Below, piece after piece: positions 7,936 to 15,994 of a DNA stretch of 64,000 nucleotides. Source of the stretch: Zhihengliuella sp. (GTDB lineage Bacteria; Actinomycetota; Actinomycetes; Actinomycetales; Micrococcaceae); the NCBI RefSeq assembly GCF_031178195.1, contig NZ_JAPSJL010000004.1, positions 1 through 64,000 on the forward strand, given 5' to 3'. Each line of letters begins with the position of its first letter. The first letter of the stretch is position 1. The position numbers and the translations under genes were made by a program. The notes beneath the pieces were generated by a model. It did no database searches, was not told the origin of the DNA, and saw only the letters and a program-made list of their open reading frames with translations.

Positions 7936-8312
7936 GCGGTCCGAACTACCTGGAGCGTCGGCTTGCCTCCATGTTCCCGACTCTTAATGTGCGCTCCTGG
8001 TACGAGGCAGCCGCTCTGGCCGGGGAAGGCGCCCAGTGTCTGGGAATCGAGGGGGAGGGCTTCAAGCTCGTCCTCTTTCAAGTCGCCGACGACGACTTCC
8101 GGCTGGAGGTCTATACATCTGCAGGCACCTGGGTCAGCGGCGAGAACAGCCAGATGTGGGCGCTGTGGAGAAGCGGACATCTTCACGATCGATTGGTCGA
8201 TGCCATCGCGCGGCTGCTCGACGAAGCGGCATTCACGGGGTGGAGCCCGAACCACGACTATGTCGTGGACAGCAGGCCGATAGGGTTCGTGTTCGAGTAC
8301 TCGCCCGAGTGA
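7932..8312 (+). CDS. Hypothetical protein coupled to the DUF2975-like gene
   Basis: 126 residues, with ATG overlapping the upstream TGA (ATGA), so it is probably translated by ribosomes finishing the membrane gene. Soluble, with several Trp and acidic residues: NVRSWYEAAALAGEGAQCL, VLFQVADDDFRLEVYTSAG, LWRSGHLHDRLVDAIARLL. The alternation of strands and one C-terminal helix looks like a small alpha/beta fold of the kind common among immunity-type proteins; I cannot name a family. The GC content has returned to the chromosomal level here, so this pair may not belong to the Rhs array. Confidence 0.65.
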   Translation: MSGPNYLERRLASMFPTLNVRSWYEAAALAGEGAQCLGIEGEGFKLVLFQVADDDFRLEVYTSAGTWVSGENSQMWALWRSGHLHDRLVDAIARLLDEAAFTGWSPNHDYVVDSRPIGFVFEYSPE

Positions 8313-8506
8313 GGGCTGGTCTGGCGAGGCGTTAGCGGCCGGTTGCCGCGTGCCTCGGCCGCCTGAGCCTTCAGCGCCCGGTAGATCCGGTCCCGCGTGG
8401 TCGGCGGCGGGGCGAACCGCACGACCGTCTATGCTGAGCGGACGGGACCCTCCGCCGGCGGAAGACCATCCGGTCGACGCGACGGGAGGCCCGGACCCGC
8501 GCGCTC

Positions 8507-8540
8507 CCCCTGGATCAGCAGCGTGCCCCTGGATCAGCAG
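8507..8540. repeat. Perfect 15-bp direct repeat, possible operator pair
   Basis: CCCCTGGATCAGCAG occurs at 8507-8521 and 8526-8540, so equivalent bases are 19 apart, near two helix turns. It lies about 100 bases before the deaminase start. Either a regulator-binding pair or a simple local duplication. Confidence 0.5.
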
Positions 8541-8599
8541 ACAGGGCCCCACTGAGCTGGCTCGTCGGCCCTCGCCGACGACCGTCGACGTCGAGCACC

Positions 8600-8611
8600 G
8601 CAGTGCACTGC
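8600..8611. promoter_or_regulatory. 12-bp palindrome just before the deaminase ribosome site
   Basis: GCAGTGCACTGC is a perfect palindrome ending 13 bases before AGGAGG. A near copy of its left flank (CACCGCA) is repeated after it. It could be an operator in the 5' untranslated region; the regulator is unknown. Confidence 0.35.
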
Positions 8612-8636
8612 ACCGCACTGTCCCAGGAGGCCCCGC

Positions 8637-10022
8637 ATGAACGCCAGCACGAATGCCACTACGAACCCCGCCCCGTCCCGTCTCTGGATCAAGGACCCGC
8701 TCGCCGTCTTCACCGCCAACGGGCTCGACGCCGGGGGCGGCCTGGTGGTGGCGGACGGCCGGATCGCCGAGCTCGTCCCGGCCGGCGGCTCCCCGGCGCA
8801 GCCGTGCCAGGAGGCGTTCGACGCCGGCCGCCACGTCCTGCTGCCCGGCTTGGTCAACACGCACCACCACTTCTACCAGACCCTCACGCGGGCCTGGGGC
8901 CCGGTGGCCGATGCGCCCCTGTTCCCCTGGCTGAAGAACCTCTATCCCGTCTGGGCGCGGCTGACCCCCGAGGACCTGGAGCTCGCCGTGGAGGTGGCGC
9001 TCGCCGAACTGCTCCTCTCCGGCTGCACCACGGCCGCCGACCACCACTACCTCTTCCCGGCGGGACTGCAGGAGGCCGTCGACGTCGAGGTCGCGGTCGT
9101 GCGCCGGATGGGGATGCGGGCCACGCTGACCCGGGGCTCCATGTCCCTCGGCGAGGACGACGGCGGACTGCCGCCGCGCTCCACCGTCCAGCGGGCGGAC
9201 GCGATCCTCGCCGACAGCGAGCGGGTGATCCGCGCCTACCACGAGCCCGGCGACGGGGCCCTCGTCCAGATCGCGCTGGCCCCCTGTTCCCCGTTCTCCG
9301 TCACCACCGAGATCATGGCGGAGAGTGCGGCGCTCGCCGAGCGCCACGATGTCCGGCTCCACACCCACCTCGCCGAGACGCTGGACGAGGAGGAGTTCTG
9401 CCGGCAGCGGTTCGGGTTGCGCACCGTGGACTATCTGGAGAGCGTCGGCTGGCTCGGCAACCGAACCTGGCTGGGTCACGGCATCCACTTCGACGACGCC
9501 GAGATCGCCCGGCTGGGTGCCGCCGGCACCGCGGTGGCGCACTGCCCGACGTCGAACATGCGGCTCGCATCCGGGACGGCGCGCGTCCTCGAGCTGGAGG
9601 ACGCCGGCGTCCCGGTGGGGCTGGGTGTGGATGGGTCCGCCTCGAACGATGCCTCCAACATGATCCTGGAGGCGCGGCAGGCCCTCTATCTGCAGCGGCT
9701 GCGCTACGGCGCCCAAGTCCCCGTGGAGCGGGCGCTCGGGTGGGCCACTCGAGGCTCCGCGGCGGCGCTGGGCCGGTCCGACCTCGGTCAGTTGGCGCCC
9801 GGACTGCAGGCGGACCTGGCGCTGTTCACGCTCGACGAGCTGCGGTTCTCCGGCAGCCACGACCCGCTCGCGGCGCTCCTGCTCTGCGGCGCGGACCGCG
9901 CCGACCGGGTCATGGTGGGCGGCCGTTGGCGCGTCGTGGACGGGGCGATCCCGGGCCTGGACGTCCCGGCGCTCGCGGCGCGGCACTCCGCGGCGGCTCG
10001 CCGACTGGTGGCAGGTGCGTGA
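8637..10022 (+). CDS. 8-oxoguanine deaminase (amidohydrolase family)
   Basis: 461 residues; ATG 8637 follows AGGAGG by six bases. It would hydrolyse 8-oxoguanine to urate and ammonia in the cytosol. The amidohydrolase metal and active-site features are visible: THHHF in LPGLVNTHHHFYQTLTRAW (near residue 78), the CTTAADHHYLF segment typical of this subgroup, HTHLAE, LGHGIHF, AHCPTSNMRLASG and the late GVDGSASNDASNM. Length and these motifs match 8-oxoguanine deaminases rather than the s-triazine hydrolases or guanine deaminases of the same family. The next gene is an NCS2 purine permease and the ureide cluster follows, so the enzyme fits a purine salvage/degradation role, feeding urate. Confidence 0.85.
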   Translation: MNASTNATTNPAPSRLWIKDPLAVFTANGLDAGGGLVVADGRIAELVPAGGSPAQPCQEAFDAGRHVLLPGLVNTHHHFYQTLTRAWGPVADAPLFPWLKNLYPVWARLTPEDLELAVEVALAELLLSGCTTAADHHYLFPAGLQEAVDVEVAVVRRMGMRATLTRGSMSLGEDDGGLPPRSTVQRADAILADSERVIRAYHEPGDGALVQIALAPCSPFSVTTEIMAESAALAERHDVRLHTHLAETLDEEEFCRQRFGLRTVDYLESVGWLGNRTWLGHGIHFDDAEIARLGAAGTAVAHCPTSNMRLASGTARVLELEDAGVPVGLGVDGSASNDASNMILEARQALYLQRLRYGAQVPVERALGWATRGSAAALGRSDLGQLAPGLQADLALFTLDELRFSGSHDPLAALLLCGADRADRVMVGGRWRVVDGAIPGLDVPALAARHSAAARRLVAGA

Positions 10023-10203
10023 CGACGCGGCGCGACGACGGGGCATGACGACGGGGCACGACGCCGTGGCTGGATCGGCGGGCGGGGGCTGCGTCCGGTC
10101 CCGCCGCGGCCTCCCTGAGGGGAGCGCCTGCTTCCGGTCCACGGAAATACTTTCCCGAAGACATTCCCAAAGAGCCGGAAGCGGGCTACTGTGATCCACA
10201 TCT

Positions 10204-10219
10204 CGTGATCTCGGTCACG
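10204..10219. promoter_or_regulatory. CRP/GlxR-type palindrome
   Basis: CGTGATCTCGGTCACG contains GTGA-N6-TCAC, the core consensus of CRP-family sites. A TGTGA half-site lies at 10190-10194. It stands 230 bases before the NCS2 permease and just upstream of a terminator-like hairpin, so global carbon/nitrogen control of purine uptake is plausible. Confidence 0.5.
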
Positions 10220-10246
10220 TAACCTGGGAGCAGCAGGCAGGGTCGT

Positions 10247-10283
10247 AATGAGCTGGCATCAACCGATGCCGGCTCATTTTTTT
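10247..10283 (+). terminator. Intrinsic terminator or attenuator before the xanthine permease
   Basis: A 14-pair stem (10247-10260 with 10265-10278, one G-T wobble), loop AACC, is followed by seven T residues (10277-10283). It is the strongest T-tailed terminator shape in this part. It lies 225 bases after the deaminase gene and 170 before the permease, downstream of the CRP-like site, so it may end the upstream transcript or act as a leader attenuator. Confidence 0.8.
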
Positions 10284-10330
10284 ATGCCGCACCGTCACCC
10301 AGCCGCCGTCCCGGACCACCACGACGCATC

Positions 10331-10370
10331 CATCACCACGCAACCATCACCACGCAACCATCACCACGCA
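10331..10370 (+). repeat. 14-bp tandem repeat in the permease leader
   Basis: CATCACCACGCAAC is repeated at 10331-10344, 10345-10358 and partly 10359-10370, with related CATCACC pieces on both sides. It is C/A-rich and G-poor in the plus strand, so the RNA would be unstructured there. Confidence 0.75.
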
Positions 10371-10452
10371 CTCGTCACGACCCATCCATCACCTAGCACC
10401 GCGGCCACTCACCTGTCCGGCGACGACGCCGGCCAGAGACAGGACCAGCACC

Positions 10453-11979
10453 ATGACCAGCAAGAAGACCAGCGCTTCGCAACGCCCCTCACGGCGCCCC
10501 TCCTCGGGGCCCGGACGGAACCGGCCGGCGTCCGGCCGGCCGGAGGACGAGCGGCTGCCCCTGGGCAGCACGTTCGCCTACGGCTTCCAGCACGTCCTGA
10601 CCATGTACGGCGGGATCATCGCGCCGCCGCTGATCGTCGGCGCCGCGGCCGGCATGACCGCCCAGGACATCGGCCTGCTCATCGCGGCCTGCCTGTTCGT
10701 CGGCGGTTTCGCGACCATCCTGCAGACCGTCGGCATCCCGTTCTTCGGCTCCCAGCTGCCGCTGGTGCAGGGCGTCTCCTTCGCGGGCGTCTCCACCATG
10801 GTGGCGATCGTCCACGGCGGCGGGGGCATCCAGTCCGTCTTCGGGTCCGTGATCGTCGCCTCCCTGGTGGGCCTGGCCATCACGCCGCTGTTCTCGAAGA
10901 TCATCAAGTTCTTCCCGCCCGTCGTCACCGGCACGGTCATCACCACCATCGGCCTGACGCTGATGCCGGTCGCGGCCAACTGGGCCATGGGCGGCAACTC
11001 GTCCGCGGAGGACTACGCCAGTGTCGCCAACATCGGACTCGCGGCGGCGACCACCGCCGTCGTGCTCCTGCTGAGCAAGATCGGCAACGCGGCCATCTCC
11101 CGCCTGTCCATCCTGCTGGCCATGGTGATCGGCACGCTCATCGCGGTCTTCACCGGCATGGCCGACTTCTCCAAGGTGGGCGAGGGCGCCATCGTCGCCT
11201 TCCCCACGCCGTTCGCCTTCGGCGCCCCGACGTTCGAGCTGGCCGCCATCATCTCCATGCTGATCGTCATCCTGGTGACGCTGACGGAGACCTCCGCCGA
11301 CATCATCGCCGTCGGTGAGATCACCGGCTCCAAGGTCGACTCCAAGCGGATCGGCAACGGTCTGCGCGCCGACATGCTCTCCTCGGTCCTGTCGCCGGTG
11401 TTCAACTCCTTCACCCAGAGCGCCTTCGCCCAGAATGTGGGCCTCGTGGCCATCACCGGCATCAAGAGCCGGTTCGTGGTCAGCGCCGGTGGTCTGATCC
11501 TCGTGGTCCTCGGCCTGCTGCCCGTCCTCGGGCGCGTGGTCGCCGCGGTGCCGACGCCCGTGCTCGGCGGCGCCGGCGTCGTCCTCTTCGGCACGGTCGC
11601 GGCCTCCGGCATCCGGACCCTCGCCAAGGTCGAGTACCGGAACAACATGAACCTGGTCATCGTGGCCACGTCCATCGGGTTCGGCATGATCCCGATCGCC
11701 GCCCCGCACTTCTACGAGAACTTCCCCACCTGGTTCGCCACGATCTTCCACTCCGGCATCAGCTCGGCGGCCGTCATGGCGATCCTGCTGAACATCCTCT
11801 TCAACCACGTGAAGAAGGGGAACTCGGAGAACCAGTCCGTCTTCGTCGCCGGCACCGACCGGATCGTCACGGACCAGGACATCGCGTGCCTGTCCGAGGG
11901 CGACCACTTCGTGAACGGCCGGCTGATCGACTGCGATGGCCGGGAGGTCCCGGTCCGGTCCACCGCGGCCGAGCACTAG
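10453..11979 (+). CDS. NCS2 family xanthine/uric acid permease
   Basis: 508 residues with a polar, Arg/Ser/Pro-rich N-terminal tail of about 35 residues and then about 14 hydrophobic segments. The family signature is clear near residue 330: FTQSAFAQNVGLVAITGIKS, together with LPLGSTFAYGFQHVLTMYGG at the start and an ETSADIIAVGEITG helix-8 region carrying the conserved Glu. These favour the xanthine/urate branch (PbuX, PucJ, UapA type) over uracil permeases. Such proteins import purines by proton or sodium symport. It follows 8-oxoguanine deaminase on the same strand, with a terminator-like hairpin and long leader between them, and faces the ureide operon. The C-terminal tail (ACLSEGDHFVNGRLIDCDG) is hydrophilic. 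Confidence 0.9.
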   Translation: MTSKKTSASQRPSRRPSSGPGRNRPASGRPEDERLPLGSTFAYGFQHVLTMYGGIIAPPLIVGAAAGMTAQDIGLLIAACLFVGGFATILQTVGIPFFGSQLPLVQGVSFAGVSTMVAIVHGGGGIQSVFGSVIVASLVGLAITPLFSKIIKFFPPVVTGTVITTIGLTLMPVAANWAMGGNSSAEDYASVANIGLAAATTAVVLLLSKIGNAAISRLSILLAMVIGTLIAVFTGMADFSKVGEGAIVAFPTPFAFGAPTFELAAIISMLIVILVTLTETSADIIAVGEITGSKVDSKRIGNGLRADMLSSVLSPVFNSFTQSAFAQNVGLVAITGIKSRFVVSAGGLILVVLGLLPVLGRVVAAVPTPVLGGAGVVLFGTVAASGIRTLAKVEYRNNMNLVIVATSIGFGMIPIAAPHFYENFPTWFATIFHSGISSAAVMAILLNILFNHVKKGNSENQSVFVAGTDRIVTDQDIACLSEGDHFVNGRLIDCDGREVPVRSTAAEH

Positions 11980-12009
11980 GGCCCGGTCCGCGCCGCAGGC
12001 CGGGAAAAG

Positions 12010-12043
12010 GAAGCGGGACCCCGGTGGCCCGGGGTCCCGCTTC
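12010..12043. terminator. Bidirectional hairpin between convergent permease genes
   Basis: GAAGCGGGACCCCGG (12010-12024) pairs perfectly with 12029-12043 around a TGGC loop, a 15-pair stem. There is no T tail, as is usual in actinobacteria. It lies between the NCS2 permease (plus) and the YfcC gene (minus). Confidence 0.85.
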
Positions 12044-12109
12044 TCGGATCGAAGGGAGAGGGACATGCGCAGCAGGTGCGGTGCCGACGCCCCGACCCTT
12101 GTCTGGGCT

Positions 12110-13561
12110 CTACGACCAGCCGGTGATCTGGGCGAACACCAGGATGACAATCGCGATGGCCACCCAGATCAGGAACAGGGGGAAGAAGAACTTCACCCAT
12201 TTCTGCCAGGGGACCCCCGCGATCGCCAGCGTCGCCATGAAGTAGCCGGAGGTCGGGAAGAGGATGTTCCCGAAGCCGTCGCCCAGCTGGTAGGCCAGGA
12301 CCGCGGTCTGCCGCGTCACATCCAGCAGGTCGGCCAGGGGCGCCATGATGGGCATGGTCACCAGGGCCTGGCCGCTGCCGGAGGGGATGACGAAGTTCAG
12401 GAGCATCTGCCCGATGAACATCCCGACGGCGGCGAGCGCGGCGGGGAGCCCGCCGACCGCCTGGCCGAGCGAGTGGACAATCGTGTCCAGGATCTGGCCC
12501 TCCTCGAGGACCACCGCGACGCCGCGGGCGATGCCAGCGATCAGCGCACCGACGAGCACGGCGCGGAAGCCGTCGTTGAAGGCCTCGGCGAGGACCGAGC
12601 CCCGCAGGCCGGAGACCACGCCGACGATGGCGCCGACGACGATGAAGAGGCCGGCCATCTCCATCATGAACCAGCCGAGCTTGAGCACGCCGAACACGAG
12701 GACGCCGAAGAAGGCGAGCGCCACGAAGGCTGCGATGCGCTGCCGGACGCTCATCCGCTGCGCCGGCCCGGCCTGCGAGTCGCGCGTGTAGTCCAGGCGC
12801 TTCTCCATCTCGGCCGGGCTGCCGTGCATGAGACTGGCCGTCTGGTCCCGGTTCACCTTCCGGGCGTAGCGGATGACGAACGCGATCGCGATGCCCACGG
12901 TGAGGACGAAGACGACCGCGCGCAGTCCGAACCCGGACCACAGGGGGACGCCCGCGAGCTTCTGACCCAGGCCGGTGTTGATCGGGTTGAGGATGCCCGA
13001 GGCGAAGCCCGCGGTCGTCGCGCAGAGGGCCACGGCCGCCGCGACGATCGAGTCGTACTTGAGGGCGATGATCAGCGGGAGGATCACCGGCACGTACACG
13101 AGCGCCAGCTCCTGGGTCCCGATGAGGGTCGCGACGACCGAGAAGACGCTCATCAGCACGGCGATCAGCACCGGACCGCGCTTGGAGAACCGCTTGGTCA
13201 GGGCCTCCACCGCGTGCTCCACCAGGCCGGTCGCCTTGAGGACGCCGAAGAGCCCGCCGATCATCAGGGTGAAGATCACGACCTCCGCCGCGGAGACCAT
13301 CCCGCGGGGGATCGCCAGCATGAAGTCCACGAGCGTCGTCGGCTGGGAGCCGATGTAGCGGAAACTGTCGGGATCGATCGTGGTCCGGCCGTCGGGGCCC
13401 TCGACGCGGTCGTAGGTGCCGCCGGGGACGAGGTAGGTGGCCACGGCGGCGAGTGCGATGAAGGTGAAGAGGATGATGTAGATGTGCGGGACGCCGAGGC
13501 GACGCCGCTTGACCGCGACCTCCTCGCTCTCCGGCGTGGTGCCTTCGATGCTGGATTTCAT
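12110..13561 (-). CDS. YfcC-family (C4-dicarboxylate carrier-like) membrane transporter
   Basis: 483 residues from ATG 13561. A polar start of about 22 residues is followed by about 12 membrane segments. Recognisable family stretches are VPHIYIILFTFIALAAVATY with LVPGGTYDR at the N-terminus, IGTQELALVYVPVILPL, ATTAGFASGILNPINTGLGQ and the late FVIPSGSGQALVTMPIMAPL and QLGDGFGNILFPTSGYFMA. These match the YfcC/DcuC-like group, whose substrates are mostly unknown. The ATG lies three bases after the stop of the racemase-family gene, third in a leftward operon with an NCS1 ureide permease. Co-transcription with ureide genes suggests a carboxylated ureide such as allantoate or a product as substrate; this is inference. 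Confidence 0.8.
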   Translation of the reverse strand: MKSSIEGTTPESEEVAVKRRRLGVPHIYIILFTFIALAAVATYLVPGGTYDRVEGPDGRTTIDPDSFRYIGSQPTTLVDFMLAIPRGMVSAAEVVIFTLMIGGLFGVLKATGLVEHAVEALTKRFSKRGPVLIAVLMSVFSVVATLIGTQELALVYVPVILPLIIALKYDSIVAAAVALCATTAGFASGILNPINTGLGQKLAGVPLWSGFGLRAVVFVLTVGIAIAFVIRYARKVNRDQTASLMHGSPAEMEKRLDYTRDSQAGPAQRMSVRQRIAAFVALAFFGVLVFGVLKLGWFMMEMAGLFIVVGAIVGVVSGLRGSVLAEAFNDGFRAVLVGALIAGIARGVAVVLEEGQILDTIVHSLGQAVGGLPAALAAVGMFIGQMLLNFVIPSGSGQALVTMPIMAPLADLLDVTRQTAVLAYQLGDGFGNILFPTSGYFMATLAIAGVPWQKWVKFFFPLFLIWVAIAIVILVFAQITGWS

Positions 13562-13564
13562 GGT

Positions 13565-14326
13565 TCAGCCCTCCTGGGCAATGGGGGTGGGGGTTGCCGC
13601 TACCGATTCCGGGAGCGGCCAGCCGGTGACCTGCTTGGGTCGCGGCGGCGCGTAGGTGCGCACCTTGGAGGTCGAGAGGCCGAGGCGGACCAGGCCCTCC
13701 GCGATCGTCACCGCGGCGCGGACGCCGTCGACGATCGGCACGCCGGTGGCGGCGGAGACCGCCTCCTCGAGTTCGGCCATGCCGCCGCAGCCGAGGCAGA
13801 TCACCTCGGCGTGGTCGCGCTCCACGGCCTCGCGCGACTGCGCCACGATCGCCTCGACGGCGCGCTCCGGCGAGGACTCGAGCTCGAGGACGCCGAGTCC
13901 GGACGCCCGGACGGACGCGCACCGGGCGTCGAGGCCGGCGAGCTTGAGCCGGTCCTCGATCAGCGGGACGGTCCGGTCCAGGGTGGTGACCACGGAGTAC
14001 TTGTGGCCCAGGTACATCGCGGTGGAGGCCGCGGCCTCGGTGATGTCGACGACCGGCACGTCGAGCAGCTCCTGGAGCCCCTCGCGGCCGTGCTCGCCGT
14101 AGCCGGCCTGGATGACGGCGTCGTACGGCTCCGGGTAGGAGGTCACGACGTCCATCACGGCCAGCGCCGCGAGGTAGGACTCGAAGTTCCCCTCGCAGGA
14201 GTCCGCGCCGAAGCGCGGGGTGAGGCCGACGATCTCGGTCCCGGCGGAGGCGACCGCCCGGGCCGAGGCCGCGATGGCCTCGGTCATGGACTCGGTGGTG
14301 TTGACGTTGACGACGAGGATGCGCAT
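13565..14326 (-). CDS. Asp/Glu/hydantoin racemase superfamily protein, putative allantoin racemase
   Basis: 253 residues; ATG 14326 follows AGGAG. Allantoin racemases and hydantoin racemases interconvert the S and R forms of a ureide so that a stereospecific hydrolase can act. Family features are MRILVVNVNTTESMTE at the N-terminus and VICLGCGGM near residues 176-182, holding the second catalytic cysteine (Cys180). The first catalytic cysteine normally lies in the loop seen here as VIQAGYGEHG (71-80), and no cysteine is present there. Single-cysteine members of the superfamily include arylmalonate-type decarboxylases, so the reaction is uncertain. Position between the NCS1 permease and YfcC genes, opposite allantoinase, still supports a ureide role. 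About 25 extra residues form a Pro/Ala-rich tail. Confidence 0.7.
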   Translation of the reverse strand: MRILVVNVNTTESMTEAIAASARAVASAGTEIVGLTPRFGADSCEGNFESYLAALAVMDVVTSYPEPYDAVIQAGYGEHGREGLQELLDVPVVDITEAAASTAMYLGHKYSVVTTLDRTVPLIEDRLKLAGLDARCASVRASGLGVLELESSPERAVEAIVAQSREAVERDHAEVICLGCGGMAELEEAVSAATGVPIVDGVRAAVTIAEGLVRLGLSTSKVRTYAPPRPKQVTGWPLPESVAATPTPIAQEG

Positions 14327-14335
14327 AGGGGACTC

Positions 14336-15907
14336 CTAGTGGGTGCTGGCGACGGCGATCGGCTCGCCGGAGACGTCGGTCATGGGGGCGCGCCGGTCAG
14401 CCACCAGCAGGTAGACGACGGCGCCGAGCCCGGCTCCGATGAACCAGGAGAAGGCGGAGACGACGGCGAACGCCGGGACGAAGGCCAGGAGCATGGCGAT
14501 CACGGCGGTCGGGACGAGCGCCGCGACGGCCCGGGGGTTGAAGCCGCGCTTGAAGAAGTACTCCGACTCCGGGCGGTCCCGGTAGAGGTCCGGGACGTTC
14601 ACGCGGGCGCGGCGGATCAGCCAGTAGTCGGCCATGATGATGCCGAACAGCGGGCCGAGCAGGGCGCCGAGGCCGCCGAGGAAGTATGTGATGACCACGG
14701 GGGAGTTGTAGAGGTTCCAGGGCAGGATCAGCAGGCCGAGGACGCCGGAGACGAGGCCGGCGCGGCGGAAGTCCAGGACCTTCGGGAAGAGGTTGGACAG
14801 CGCGTAGATGGGGGCGACGAAGTTCGCCATGAGGTTCACGGCGATCGTCAGCACCAGCAGCGCGAGGCAGGCCAGCACCAGGAACAGGGTGTTCGGGACG
14901 GTCTGGACGATGTCCGCGGGGGACTCGATGACCGTGCCGTTGATCTTGAACTGGGCGCCGGCGAGGACCACGACGATCGCACCGAAGAGCAGCATGTTGA
15001 TCGGGATGCCGTAGAAGTTGCCGCGGACGATCGAGCCCTTGGAGTGGGCGCCGCGCGTGAAGTCGCAGAAGTTCAGCACGAACGTGCCGTAGATCGAGAC
15101 CCACAGCGCCGCGCCGCCGAGGATGGCCAGCCACATGTCGAGGCCGGTCTTCGAGTCGGGCGTGCTCCAGGCGATCGAGCCGCCGGCCTCGACGAACATC
15201 CACACGGCGAGGGCGGCCATGGTGACCAGGATGACCGGTCCGGCGAACGCCTCGTACTTGCGGATCATCTCCATGCCGTAGCTGACGATGACCAGCTGCA
15301 GGGCCCAGAGGAGGACGAAGGAGATCCAGCCCAGGGCCGAGAGGCCCAGGTAGTCGCTCTGGTCGAGGGCGGCCGCGCCGGGGATGACCGCGACGATCAT
15401 GATGCGGAAGACGACCGAGGCGAGATAGGTCTGGATGCCGAACCAGGCGATGGCGACGGCGCCGCGGATCAGGGCGGGGATCTGGGCGCCGCGGATGCCG
15501 AAGGCGATGCGGCTCATGACGGGGAACGGCACGCCCGTCTTCTCGCCCATGAAGCCGGAGAGGTTCAGCAGGACGAACAGGAAGGCGCCGCCGAGGCCGA
15601 GGGCGAGCAGGATCTGCCAGCCCCCGAGGCCGAGGGCGAAGAGCCCGATGGCGAAGGCGTAGTTGCCGAGGCTGTGCACGTCGTTGGCCCACAGCGTGAA
15701 GATGCTGTAGGCCCGCCAGGTGCGGCCCTCCCGCTTGGTGGGGGCAAGGTCCTGGTTGTACAGGCCGGGACTCAGGTCGAAGGGATTGTTCTCACGGACC
15801 GTGCCGGTCGCACTGCCCGGGTCGACGCCCGGGGTGTTCGTCACGGCGACCGGGGTGCCGGCGGCGCTGCCGGCGGGCGGGGAGAGGGTTTCGTCGGTGG
15901 AGCTCAT
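14336..15907 (-). CDS. NCS1 family permease, allantoin/hydantoin type
   Basis: 523 residues from ATG 15907; an upstream ATG at 15973 lies inside an operator-like palindrome and has no ribosome site. NCS1 features are visible: NPFDLSPGLYNQDLAPTKRE, then TWRAYSIFTLWANDVHSLGN, the helix 1 region with substrate-contacting residues, GIRGAQIPALIRGAVAIAWFG (helix 3), FVLNFCDFTRGA near residue 290, and the late DYWLIRRARVNVPDLY. About 12 membrane helices. This pattern is that of Mhp1/PucI-like carriers that import allantoin or hydantoins with sodium or protons, rather than cytosine permeases. It heads a leftward three-gene operon (permease, racemase-like, YfcC) divergent from the glyoxylate/allantoinase operon. 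Confidence 0.85.
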   Translation of the reverse strand: MSSTDETLSPPAGSAAGTPVAVTNTPGVDPGSATGTVRENNPFDLSPGLYNQDLAPTKREGRTWRAYSIFTLWANDVHSLGNYAFAIGLFALGLGGWQILLALGLGGAFLFVLLNLSGFMGEKTGVPFPVMSRIAFGIRGAQIPALIRGAVAIAWFGIQTYLASVVFRIMIVAVIPGAAALDQSDYLGLSALGWISFVLLWALQLVIVSYGMEMIRKYEAFAGPVILVTMAALAVWMFVEAGGSIAWSTPDSKTGLDMWLAILGGAALWVSIYGTFVLNFCDFTRGAHSKGSIVRGNFYGIPINMLLFGAIVVVLAGAQFKINGTVIESPADIVQTVPNTLFLVLACLALLVLTIAVNLMANFVAPIYALSNLFPKVLDFRRAGLVSGVLGLLILPWNLYNSPVVITYFLGGLGALLGPLFGIIMADYWLIRRARVNVPDLYRDRPESEYFFKRGFNPRAVAALVPTAVIAMLLAFVPAFAVVSAFSWFIGAGLGAVVYLLVADRRAPMTDVSGEPIAVASTH

Positions 15908-15963
15908 AGGACGGCCTTCTGTCGTGCCGCATGACGCGGCGGATGGGGGAGTGATTTCATAGT

Positions 15964-15981
15964 GCGGAAACAAGATTCCGC
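15964..15981. promoter_or_regulatory. Palindromic operator candidate of the leftward ureide operon
   Basis: GCGGAA-ACAAGA-TTCCGC is a perfect inverted repeat, 57 bases before the NCS1 start and just after the predicted leftward transcription start. IclR-family AllR-type or GntR-type repressors would suit such a site; the regulator is not in the window. Confidence 0.55.
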
Positions 15982-15994
15982 GAACTGTGAGGTT

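Larger units (their letters stand above)
8313..8636. other. Intergenic region upstream of the 8-oxoguanine deaminase gene
   Basis: No gene is seen on the plus strand. On the minus strand about 8330-8430 has a GC-rich open stretch (TRDRIYRALKAQAAEARG) that may be the tail of a lost gene. A TATGCT at 8430-8435 could be a -10 box. The 3' half holds a 15-base direct repeat (8507-8521 and 8526-8540) and a 12-base palindrome at 8600-8611, ending at the ribosome site AGGAGG 8625-8630. Confidence 0.5.

Noticed and set aside
8330-8436. Minus-strand tail of a transposase or regulator
   Set aside because: Only about 40 codons, no recognisable motif and no upstream part; mentioned in the intergenic note only.
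10150-10290. Known purine or guanidine riboswitch before the NCS2 permease
   Set aside because: I found a terminator hairpin but no recognisable aptamer core.
10331-10370. CRISPR array
   Set aside because: The 14-base units are directly adjacent with no spacers.
10248-11318. Plus-strand frame of 356 codons starting in the permease leader
   Set aside because: Its ATG lies in the terminator stem, the early part is the tandem repeat, and the rest is a frame-shifted shadow of the permease gene.
11936-15934. Open frame of 1332 codons on the plus strand over the leftward ureide operon
   Set aside because: It is antisense to three clear genes, is made of Arg/Asp/His/Gly-rich low-complexity codons and reflects GC-rich third positions.
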